Below are positions 1 to 6,787 of a DNA stretch of 64,000 nt, one piece after another. The stretch spans positions 45,070 through 109,069 of the forward strand of contig JANMXI010000045.1 of the NCBI GenBank assembly GCA_031394735.1, given 5' to 3'. Position numbers and translations under genes: made by a program. The DNA is from TMP-86 sp031394735 (GTDB lineage Bacteria > Pseudomonadota > Gammaproteobacteria > Steroidobacterales > Steroidobacteraceae). The first letter of the stretch is position 1. Every line of letters starts with the position of its first letter. Under the pieces are notes generated by a model. That model did no database searches. It saw only the letters and a list, made by a program, of their open reading frames with translations, and was not told the DNA's origin.

Positions 1-830
1 TCCCAGTCATCGCGTTGCGGCGGGGTGCGGTACAGGTCCAGATCGACCAGCGCCTTCTTCGCCGCATCGGAAATCGGCGCGTGTCGGAATCCGTCACGCC
101 ACGGGTTCTTGACCCACCCTTTGCCTTCGAAATAAAACCCTGTGTCGGAGCGCTGCCAGCCGATGTGCATCGGTGTCCAGGCGTCTTCGGGAACCAGAAT
201 AGGCTTGGTCAGACCGGTCGGTTTTTGATATTGAAATTCATCCGGAAATCCCAGGTCCTTGGAGAAATGGCTCCACATCCCGGCTTCTTTTGCTTTGCTG
301 AAGGGAACGACGATGCCGGTGGCCCCCTGCGGCGCAGTGAGGTGATGACCGTCCACCATGAATTCGTTTTGTTTGGCTTCACCGCCGAATATCGGGTGCT
401 GATCGAGCATCAGCACGGAGGCTGATGGCCGCTCTTTGCGATACGCCCACGCCGCACTCAAGCCGGCAATGCCGCAACCGATAATCAGCACGTCGGGGTG
501 CTCACCCGTGTCCTGTGCTGTCCGCAACATCGCGTCCCATTGCTGATTGCGCACGCCCGCATGAGCGGCGTTGACCACTTCATGGGTGTTGCCATTGGAT
601 CGGGCGTAGTCACCAATGCCGCCGGGGCCGGTCCAATCAGGTCCCAAGCCGGTCATCGGCGACGGCACGGTCTGCGCCTGGGCCTTGCGAACCAGGGCTG
701 GCGCCGCCATTCCAAACAGCGCCGCGCCGCTTCCCAACAAGGTACCGCCAACGAAGTCCCGGCGCGTGCACTGCGCAGAATCGTCCTCCGCGGGCGAAGG
801 GCCGTTCGGGGGTGCTTCTGGATTCGTCAT
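1..830 (-). CDS. Tat-exported FAD/NAD(P)-binding oxidoreductase (spermidine dehydrogenase-like), 3' end outside window
   Basis: Reading on the minus strand from the ATG at 830, the frame is open for 276 codons and runs off the left edge, so the C-terminus is missing. The N-terminus has a twin-arginine signal (CTRRDFVGG, Arg 23-24, then a hydrophobic stretch ending near AQAQ at 50-53), which implies export of a folded cofactor-bearing protein to the periplasm. A dinucleotide-binding glycine motif (GCGIAGLS, residues 118-125) is followed by a LDQH..FGGEAKQNEF block resembling the FAD-binding region of the SpdH/amine-oxidase-like flavoprotein group. Substrate is unknown; the spermidine dehydrogenase likeness is from family memory only. 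The gene is divergent from the TetR gene and has a promoter and palindrome of its own just upstream, so repression by that regulator is likely. A weak GAGA Shine-Dalgarno lies 8 nt before the start. Confidence 0.8.
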   Translation of the reverse strand, partial: MTNPEAPPNGPSPAEDDSAQCTRRDFVGGTLLGSGAALFGMAAPALVRKAQAQTVPSPMTGLGPDWTGPGGIGDYARSNGNTHEVVNAAHAGVRNQQWDAMLRTAQDTGEHPDVLIIGCGIAGLSAAWAYRKERPSASVLMLDQHPIFGGEAKQNEFMVDGHHLTAPQGATGIVVPFSKAKEAGMWSHFSKDLGFPDEFQYQKPTGLTKPILVPEDAWTPMHIGWQRSDTGFYFEGKGWVKNPWRDGFRHAPISDAAKKALVDLDLYRTPPQRDDW

Positions 831-871
831 GGACATTCTCAACGCTGGTTGGCTGCAGCCTGGAAAAGTGT

Positions 872-899
872 TGTTTCCAAGTCACGTGACTTGGAAACA
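872..899. promoter_or_regulatory. 28-bp perfect palindrome, probable TetR-family operator
   Basis: The half-site TGTTTCCAAGTCAC (872-885) is followed directly by its exact reverse complement (886-899), with no spacer and no mismatch. It sits between the divergent flavoprotein and TetR genes and covers the presumed transcription start of the flavoprotein. Position, length and symmetry are typical of an operator bound by a TetR-family dimer or pair of dimers. The link to the neighbouring regulator is inferred from location. Confidence 0.65.
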
Positions 900-928
900 C
901 TATAGTTCGCAACTACAACCATCGTCAA
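899..928 (-). promoter_or_regulatory. Probable sigma-70 promoter of the flavoprotein gene
   Basis: On the minus strand a -35 TTGACG (928-923) and a -10 TATAGT (904-899) are separated by 18 bp. Each matches the sigma-70 consensus at five of six positions. The expected start point falls around 892, inside the palindrome at 872-899. Predicted by eye only. Confidence 0.5.
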
Positions 929-979
929 GCTTGCAATAACAGGTTAAGATTTTGCGATAGCTTGCCCGAGCGCGACTGC

Positions 980-1606
980 ATGAAATTTCAATTCCTGGCC
1001 GTGCCCCATGTCGAACACAACGAAACGCAGAAATCGTTGCGGATTCTGCGCGCCGCCAAGCAATTGTTCATTCGCGAAGGTTTCGCCAAGTTCAGCGCAC
1101 GCGGTGTGGGCAAAGAAGCCCGCTTAAGCCTGGGAGCGGTGCAACATTTCTATCCGACCAAACATGCCTTGCTGGCGGCAACGTTAGAATACGTAGTGAA
1201 TGAATACGAAGGCGGCTACCAAAAGTTGGAGCGCAAGGTGCCCGCTGGAGGCGAGGCGCGCTTCTTGAAAATTCTCGACTACCTGCTCGCCGATATCTGG
1301 AAGCAGGATTCGCGTAAGTTCTTCTTCGGCCTCTGGGCCTTAAGCTCCCACAACAAATTTGCGGCAGAACTGCTGCATGAAATGTACTCGCATCACGTCA
1401 AGAGAATGAGCGGATTCATCGCCGAGGCCAACCCGGCACTGAGCGTCCCACAGCGACATGAAATCTCCATTCAGATTATCGCCATGCTGGAAGGATTGTT
1501 GTTGTTTTCGCACAAACCCGGCAAGACGCTGGTGAACCGGACGCAGATGGACCGGATGACGCGGGCCACCGTGTTGAACATGATCGGCCTCCCCGCCGGC
1601 AGCTGA
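980..1606 (+). CDS. TetR/AcrR-family transcriptional regulator
   Basis: A 208-residue protein. Its N-terminal third fits the TetR DNA-binding helix-turn-helix: a helix LRILRAAKQLF, then REGFAKFSARGVGKEA, LSLGAVQHFYPTKHAL. Phe/Tyr in the HFYPTK element and the ALLAATLEYV helix after it are typical of the family. The C-terminal ligand-binding half is helical and variable, so the inducer cannot be read. The frame can also start at a TTG at 962; I chose the ATG at 980 because it gives the usual short N-terminal arm. It is divergent from the flavoprotein gene, with the palindrome at 872-899 between them, and is followed 17 bp later by the cytochrome b gene, so it probably heads a three-gene operon and may control the flavoprotein and its own operon. 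Confidence 0.85.
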   Translation: MKFQFLAVPHVEHNETQKSLRILRAAKQLFIREGFAKFSARGVGKEARLSLGAVQHFYPTKHALLAATLEYVVNEYEGGYQKLERKVPAGGEARFLKILDYLLADIWKQDSRKFFFGLWALSSHNKFAAELLHEMYSHHVKRMSGFIAEANPALSVPQRHEISIQIIAMLEGLLLFSHKPGKTLVNRTQMDRMTRATVLNMIGLPAGS

Positions 1607-1623
1607 CACTTACACCGACACAA

Positions 1624-2430
1624 ATGCGCAACGACCTTCGTCATCCCTGGCCCGTTCGACTCTGGCACTGGGTCACGACCCTGTCATTCATCGTGCTGCT
1701 GGTCAGCGGGCTGCTGATTTTCGATATCCATCCGCATCTGTATTGGGGCGAAGACGGACATCCTGGAGTACCCGCCCTGCTGTCTCTGACCGGCACGAAT
1801 CTGGATCGCGCCGTGCCGACCACCGACCTGCAGATCGGATCGCACCACTGGGACACGACGGGCATCCTGGGCACCGTGCTGGATGCGGGCGATGGAGGAC
1901 TGTATCTGCTGGCGTTTCCGGCGCCCGCTGACTGGCAATACGGCGCAACCCGCGCCTGGCATTTTGCGTTTGCCTGGGTCCTCGGGATCGGCATACCGCT
2001 GTACCTCCTCTACCTGCTGGTCAGCCGCCGTCTCGCCCGGCAACTGCTGCCCAATCGCTTGGAACTCGGCCCCCGCAACGTCGGGCACGAACTGCGCCAA
2101 CACCTGTTGTTGCTCAGAGCACGAGGCGCAGCGGCGGAAGCGTACAACGTGCTGCAAAAGATCACCTATCTGATCGTATTGGGTGTCCTCTGCCCGGCCA
2201 TCGTCTTGAGCGGATTGACGATGTCCAATGCGGTGACGGCTGCGTTTCCCGACTTGTTCGCGCTGTTCGGCGGCCGTCAATCGGCTCGCACCGTTCATTT
2301 CATCGCCGCACTGCTGTTGTCCGTATTCGTTGCGATTCATGTGTTTGAAGTGCTGATCGCCGGATTTCCCAAACTCATGCGCTCCATGATCACCGGGCGA
2401 TTCGCCACCGAAACCAAGGAGCCACCATGA
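1624..2430 (+). CDS. Membrane cytochrome b (cytochrome b561 / formate dehydrogenase gamma-like)
   Basis: A 268-residue integral membrane protein with about four hydrophobic helices (near residues 14-33, 108-135, 185-205 and 222-245). Histidines suited to b-type haem ligation lie in the helices or at their ends (HPWPVRLWHW at the start, AWHFAFAW, and FVAIHVFEVL near the end). This fits the prokaryotic cytochrome b561 / dehydrogenase gamma-subunit family that links a periplasmic oxidoreductase to the quinone pool. Its stop codon overlaps the start of the molybdopterin oxidoreductase gene (ATGA), so the two are translationally coupled and probably form a membrane-anchored electron-transfer pair. 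No strong ribosome-binding site is seen. The exact donor and acceptor are unknown. Confidence 0.8.
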   Translation: MRNDLRHPWPVRLWHWVTTLSFIVLLVSGLLIFDIHPHLYWGEDGHPGVPALLSLTGTNLDRAVPTTDLQIGSHHWDTTGILGTVLDAGDGGLYLLAFPAPADWQYGATRAWHFAFAWVLGIGIPLYLLYLLVSRRLARQLLPNRLELGPRNVGHELRQHLLLLRARGAAAEAYNVLQKITYLIVLGVLCPAIVLSGLTMSNAVTAAFPDLFALFGGRQSARTVHFIAALLLSVFVAIHVFEVLIAGFPKLMRSMITGRFATETKEPP

Positions 2431-3194
2431 GTGACCGGCTGTCTCGGCGAGCCTTGCTGACGGGCATTGCCGGTACGACCGGTACGTTGCTGGCCGGATG
2501 CGGCCGACTCGACGAGCACGCGCCGGTTGCCTCCCTGCTGGATGCATCCGAAACGTTCATGTTTCATACGCAGCGGCTCCTGCTGCGGCGTCAACCCTTG
2601 GTCCGCGAGTTATCTGCGTCGCAAATATCCGCCGTGTTTCCCATCAACGGAACGTCGTTGCCGAAGGGTGATGTTTATCAGCGACTGCTGGAAACCGGGT
2701 TTCACGATTGGACGCTGCGCGTGCACGGACTGGTCGACCGGCCGACGGAATTGTCTCTGTCAGAACTTCGTGCACTACCCGCCAGAACTCAGATCACCAT
2801 GCACAATTGCGATGAAGGATGGAGTGCCATCGCGCAATGGACCGGCGTTCCACTTGGCCAGGTGCTCAGCCGTTGTGGCGTGCGCAAAGAAGCGCGATAT
2901 CTGGTGTTTCACTGTCTCGACCAGCAGAGTGCGGACGGCAATTACTACTACGAGAGCATCGATCTGCAAGATGCGCTGCATCCGCAGACGATTCTCGCCT
3001 ATGACATGAACGGCAAACCGCTCCCCATCGGAAATGGCGCGCCGCTTCGCCTACGCGTGGAGTTGCAGATCGGCTACAAGAACGCCAAGTACGTGGACCG
3101 CATCGAACTCGTCGATCGACTCTCCTCGATCGGAAAAGGTCGCGGCGGTTGGTGGGAAGATTTTGATCGGGCGGTTTGGTACGCCGGACAGTGA
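2427..3194 (+). CDS. Molybdopterin-dependent oxidoreductase, sulfite oxidase-like catalytic subunit
   Basis: A 255-residue protein of the sulfite oxidase/YedY molybdopterin-binding fold. The N-terminus has a twin-arginine motif (SRRALLTG) followed by a lipobox-like LLAGC (Cys 25), suggesting Tat export and perhaps lipid anchoring. The core motif HNCDEGWSAIAQW places Cys 128 where sulfite-oxidase-family enzymes ligate molybdenum. Further blocks (PLRLRVELQIGYKNAKYV) match the pterin-binding end of the fold. It lies 4 nt inside the cytochrome b gene, which is the likely electron acceptor. The substrate is not evident; sulfite, sulfoxide and other oxyanion substrates occur in the family. The pair resembles the YedYZ arrangement in logic, but the membrane partner here is b561-like. 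The stop is 25 bp from the convergent pntB stop. Confidence 0.85.
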   Translation: MSDRLSRRALLTGIAGTTGTLLAGCGRLDEHAPVASLLDASETFMFHTQRLLLRRQPLVRELSASQISAVFPINGTSLPKGDVYQRLLETGFHDWTLRVHGLVDRPTELSLSELRALPARTQITMHNCDEGWSAIAQWTGVPLGQVLSRCGVRKEARYLVFHCLDQQSADGNYYYESIDLQDALHPQTILAYDMNGKPLPIGNGAPLRLRVELQIGYKNAKYVDRIELVDRLSSIGKGRGGWWEDFDRAVWYAGQ

Positions 3195-3219
3195 CCGGAA
3201 ACCGCGCCGCCGCCTGTCT

Positions 3220-4638
3220 TCAGCTCTTCAACGCCGTCAGCACTTCGTCCAACATCTTCTTGGCGTCACCGAACAGCATCCGGTTGTTCTCTTTGTAGAA
3301 CAGCGGATTGTCCACGCCCGCATAGCCCGAGGCCATGCTGCGCTTCATCACGATGCTGGTCTGCGCCTTCCACACTTCGAGCACCGGCATGCCGGCGATC
3401 GGACTGGACGGATCGTCCTGCGCGCTCGGGTTCACGATGTCATTGGCGCCGATGACCATCGCCACGGCGGTATCGGGAAAGTCGGCGTTGATCTCGTCCA
3501 TTTCCATCACGATGTCATACGGCACTTTGGCTTCGGCAAGCAGCACGTTCATATGGCCGGGCATGCGTCCCGCCACCGGATGAATGGCGAAGCGGACATT
3601 TTTACCCTTCGCCCGCAAATACTTGGCGATCTCGAACACCGTATGCTGCGCCTGGGCGACGGCCATGCCGTAACCCGGCACGATGATGACGCTGGCAGCA
3701 TCCTTGAGAAGTTCGGCCGTCTCGCTCGCGCTGATCGCAACCACTTCGCCAACCGGCGCGGTAGGGTCGCCAGCCTTCTTCGGCGCCGCATCGCCGCCAC
3801 CGAATCCGCCGGCGATGACGCTCAAGAATTGGCGGTTCATCGCCCGACACATGATGTAGGAAAGAATCGCGCCGCTCGAACCGACCAGTGCGCCGGTGAC
3901 GATCAGCAAATCGTTCGACAACATGAAGCCGGTCGCCGCCGCGGCCCAGCCCGAATAGCTGTTCAACATCGAGACGACCACCGGCATGTCGGCACCGCCG
4001 ATCGCCATGACCATGTGAATGCCGAACAGCAGCGCGAGAACCGTCATGGCGATCAGCGGCGTCATACCGACGTCAATCGACGTCGCACTCAGAAACACAT
4101 AACCCAACCCGATGACGCTGAGCAGAATGATGAGATTCAACCAATGTCGCGCAGGCAGGAGCAGCGGCTTGCCGCCGATGCGGCCCGACAATTTGCCGAA
4201 GGCGATCACCGATCCGGACAAGGTGACGGCGCCGATCAGCACGCCGAGATAGATTTCGACATGATGGATGGCCATTTCGGCGGAGTTCATTCCGGCAGCG
4301 GCAGTCGGATCGATGAAGCTCGCATAGCCAACGACCACAGCGACCAGGCCGACGAGGCTGTGCATGAACGCCACCAGCTCGGGCATCTGTGTCATCTGCA
4401 CGGTGCGCGCGAGATACAGGCCGAGTGCGCCGCCGACGACGAGCGCCACCGCGATCCAGCCGATGCCGGCCGCGCTCACGTGCGGCCCGAGGATCGTGGC
4501 CAGCACGGCGATCGCCATGCCGATCATTCCGTACAAATTGCCGCGGCGCGAGGACTCTGGATTCGACAGGCCGCCGAGACTCAGGATGAAGAGGATGGTC
4601 GCCGCAATGTAGGCAACCGAGGTCAAACTCCCGGACAT
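3220..4638 (-). CDS. pntB: NAD(P) transhydrogenase subunit beta
   Basis: A 472-residue protein, the usual length for PntB. The N-terminal half is a bundle of hydrophobic helices forming the proton-conducting membrane domain. The C-terminal domain III binds NADP(H), with the nucleotide loop VPGYGMAVAQAQ and the following AIHPVAGRMPGHMNVLLAEA and DEINADFP blocks that are near-invariant in the family. With PntA it couples hydride transfer between NADH and NADP+ to proton movement across the inner membrane. It starts 14 bp after the pntA stop, behind a purine-rich GGGAGAGAAGAAG leader, so the two genes form one operon. NADPH from this enzyme could support the reductive PKS next door, but pntAB is ordinary core metabolism and may be only a flanking gene. 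Confidence 0.95.
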   Translation of the reverse strand: MSGSLTSVAYIAATILFILSLGGLSNPESSRRGNLYGMIGMAIAVLATILGPHVSAAGIGWIAVALVVGGALGLYLARTVQMTQMPELVAFMHSLVGLVAVVVGYASFIDPTAAAGMNSAEMAIHHVEIYLGVLIGAVTLSGSVIAFGKLSGRIGGKPLLLPARHWLNLIILLSVIGLGYVFLSATSIDVGMTPLIAMTVLALLFGIHMVMAIGGADMPVVVSMLNSYSGWAAAATGFMLSNDLLIVTGALVGSSGAILSYIMCRAMNRQFLSVIAGGFGGGDAAPKKAGDPTAPVGEVVAISASETAELLKDAASVIIVPGYGMAVAQAQHTVFEIAKYLRAKGKNVRFAIHPVAGRMPGHMNVLLAEAKVPYDIVMEMDEINADFPDTAVAMVIGANDIVNPSAQDDPSSPIAGMPVLEVWKAQTSIVMKRSMASGYAGVDNPLFYKENNRMLFGDAKKMLDEVLTALKS

Positions 4639-4652
4639 TCTTCTTCTCTCCC

Positions 4653-6260
4653 TTACTTACGAAACATCGACAGCATGCGGCGCGTGACCGCAAAACCGCC
4701 GAACATGTTGACGGCCGTCAAGGCGATGCCGACCACCGCGAGCCAGCGGATGATGGCATCAGGCCGTGGGCCCTCCGCGGTCAACGCTTCGACCGCCGGC
4801 GGCGCGATCTGTACCAGCGCGCCGATGATGATGATGCTGCTGATCGCGTTGGTGACGCTCATCAGCGGCGTGTGCAGCGAAGGCGTCACATTCCAGACCA
4901 CCATGTAGCCGACGAAGCAGGCCAACACGAATACCGTGAAGTGACCGAGGAACGCCGCCGGCGCGTAAGCACCAACCAGCGCGAATAACACCGCGGCCAC
5001 CCCAAAGATCACCGCCGTCTTGGTCGCCGACATCGGTTCGCCGCCGCCACCATGCCCGTGGCCTTTCTTGGCGGGAGCAGTAACAGCTGCGGCCGGCTTG
5101 GCAGCAGCGCCGGCCGGCGCCGCGGACAGCTTGGGGGTGGGCGGCGGCCACGTGACCGCTCCGGCCTTGACCACGGTCGTGCCGCGGATCACTTCGTCGT
5201 CCATGTTGACGTTGAACTGACCATCCTTCGCCTTGCACAGCTCCTCGGAGAGGCGAAACAGGTTGGTCGAGTACAAGTTGCTGGCCTGCGTCGCGAGGCG
5301 ACTCGGCAAGTCGGTATAGCCAATGATGGTCACCCCATGTCTGACCACGACTTTGCCGGCTTCCGTCAATTCGCAATTGCCGCCCTGCTCGGCGGCCATG
5401 TCGACGATCACGCTGCCCGGTTTCATGGTCTGCACCATCTCGGCCGTGATCAGCTTCGGCGCCGGCTTGCCCGGGATCAGCGCTGTCGTGATGATGATGT
5501 CGACTTCCTTGGCCTGCTTGGCGAACAATTCGCGCTGCGCCTTTTGGAAGCCTTCGCTCATCACCTTGGCGTAACCGCCGCCGCCGCTGCCTTCTTCGAC
5601 GTATTCAACCGGCACGAACTCCGCACCCAAAGACTTGATCTGATCGCCGACCTCGGCGCGGGTGTCATTGGCGCGCACGATGGCGCCCAACCCGGACGCA
5701 GCGCCGATGGCGGCGAGACCGGCGACACCAGCGCCGATCACGAATACTTTTGCGGGAGGAACTTTGCCGGCCGCCGTGATCTGACCGGTGAAGAATCGGC
5801 CGAATTCATGCGCCGCCTCGATGACCGCTCGGTAACCACCGATGTTGGCCATGGAAGACAGAGCGTCGAGCTTTTGCGCGCGTGAGATTCGCGGCACGCT
5901 GTCCATCGCCATGATCGTGGCCTGTTTGGCCGCCAACGCCTGCAACAACTCAGGGTTCTGTGCGGGCCAGATAAAGCTGACGAGGATGCCGCCCTCGCGC
6001 AGCAGATTCACTTCATCCTTGCTCGGCGCGCGCACCTTGAAGATGATGTCCGAGCCGGACCAAACGCTGGCTGCGTCCGGAAGGATGGTCGCGCCGGCCG
6101 CCTGGTACGCTTCATCGCTGATGCTGGCTGCTGCACCCGCACCGGACTGCACGGCCACACCGAAGCCCAGCTTGATGAGCTTCTGGACGACGTCGGGCAC
6201 GGTCGCCACGCGCTTTTCGCCAAGATAGATTTCCGTCGGAACCCCAATCAACTGCGGCAT
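4653..6260 (-). CDS. pntA: NAD(P) transhydrogenase subunit alpha
   Basis: Encodes 535 residues from the chosen ATG. Domain I (about 1-380) binds NAD(H): the alanine dehydrogenase/PNT N-terminal fold, then the Rossmann motif VIGAGVAGLAAIGAA and the RANDTRAEV element. A Pro/Ala/Lys- and His/Gly-rich linker (GHGHGGGGEP) leads to three or four C-terminal membrane helices, so this is the single-chain PntA rather than the split form seen in many alphaproteobacteria. In-frame starts also exist at 6281 (TTG), 6269 and 6266. I chose 6260 because AGGGGA lies 9 nt upstream of it but is too close to the two preceding ATGs. It is co-transcribed with pntB. Confidence 0.93.
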   Translation of the reverse strand: MPQLIGVPTEIYLGEKRVATVPDVVQKLIKLGFGVAVQSGAGAAASISDEAYQAAGATILPDAASVWSGSDIIFKVRAPSKDEVNLLREGGILVSFIWPAQNPELLQALAAKQATIMAMDSVPRISRAQKLDALSSMANIGGYRAVIEAAHEFGRFFTGQITAAGKVPPAKVFVIGAGVAGLAAIGAASGLGAIVRANDTRAEVGDQIKSLGAEFVPVEYVEEGSGGGGYAKVMSEGFQKAQRELFAKQAKEVDIIITTALIPGKPAPKLITAEMVQTMKPGSVIVDMAAEQGGNCELTEAGKVVVRHGVTIIGYTDLPSRLATQASNLYSTNLFRLSEELCKAKDGQFNVNMDDEVIRGTTVVKAGAVTWPPPTPKLSAAPAGAAAKPAAAVTAPAKKGHGHGGGGEPMSATKTAVIFGVAAVLFALVGAYAPAAFLGHFTVFVLACFVGYMVVWNVTPSLHTPLMSVTNAISSIIIIGALVQIAPPAVEALTAEGPRPDAIIRWLAVVGIALTAVNMFGGFAVTRRMLSMFRK

Positions 6261-6583
6261 GTTCATCATTCCCCTGGGCAAATGTCAACCGCCGATAGTA
6301 CGCGAAACCCCGACCGGCAGTCCCAACTTGTGAGTCCGCGTCGCTTCCTTGGTGGAATGTGCGAAACGCGATATTGCGCAAGTCAACTCCGTTATAGCCG
6401 TCGGAGGGGGATTCATGGCGGTGCATGGGGATTTGACAGATTGGGAAGGCGTATATGGCCATCCCGCCTAATTGCGGTCGGATCGTGCCTTTCGTGAAGC
6501 TGAACCGCATCGCCCGTATACTCTTGAGCGACTATAGCTGCAACAGCAAGCTACTTAAACGATCGAAGCGAGCGTCCTTGTCG
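6261..6583. other. Divergent intergenic region between pntA and the PKS operon
   Basis: About 320 bp with no convincing gene. It must hold the promoters for pntAB (leftward) and for the PKS operon (rightward). A TTGACA at 6433-6438 has no -10 at a usable distance. A TATACT at 6517-6522 is a good -10 but has only a weak -35 (GTGAAG, 17 bp upstream). I see no terminator, long palindrome or repeat. Confidence 0.4.
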
Positions 6584-6787
6584 ATGACTGGCAAAATTCC
6601 CTGTTTCTTCGCCCTGCACGATGGCGGGCTCCTTGAAGCCAAGGCCGCGTCCGCCTCTCCGGTGCTGCGGGTCGTTGGCGGGAACCTGTATTTCGATGAT
6701 CCGGGGGTGCGAGCCGCGCTTATCGGCGCGTTCGAGCGGGATTTGGCGGCGCTGCTAAGTCCGCGCGCAGCCACCACGGCAAGATGA
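6584..6787 (+). CDS. Small hypothetical protein coupled to the first PKS gene
   Basis: A 67-residue frame from the ATG at 6584, ending in a TGA that overlaps the start of the first PKS gene (ATGA at 6784-6787). It uses the same 4-nt coupling as most junctions in the operon. The frame can be extended upstream to 6455, but that part has poor codon use. The protein is soluble, with a phrase VVGGNLYFDDPGVRAALIGAF and a helical end; I do not recognise the family. About two thirds of third positions are G or C, lower than in the PKS genes. It could be a genuine small partner of module 1, a leader for translational coupling, or the remnant of a larger gene. The overlap is the main reason to list it. 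Confidence 0.4.
   Translation: MTGKIPCFFALHDGGLLEAKAASASPVLRVVGGNLYFDDPGVRAALIGAFERDLAALLSPRAATTAR

Noticed and set aside
3034..4908. A 624-codon open frame on the plus strand opposite pntB and the end of pntA.
   Set aside because: It is antisense to two clear transhydrogenase genes; its composition (His/Arg/Asp-rich, low complexity) is that of a shadow frame in GC-rich DNA.
6433..6461. TTGACA at 6433-6438 as the -35 of the PKS operon promoter.
   Set aside because: No acceptable -10 at 16-18 bp; the nearest TATATG is only 13 bp away.
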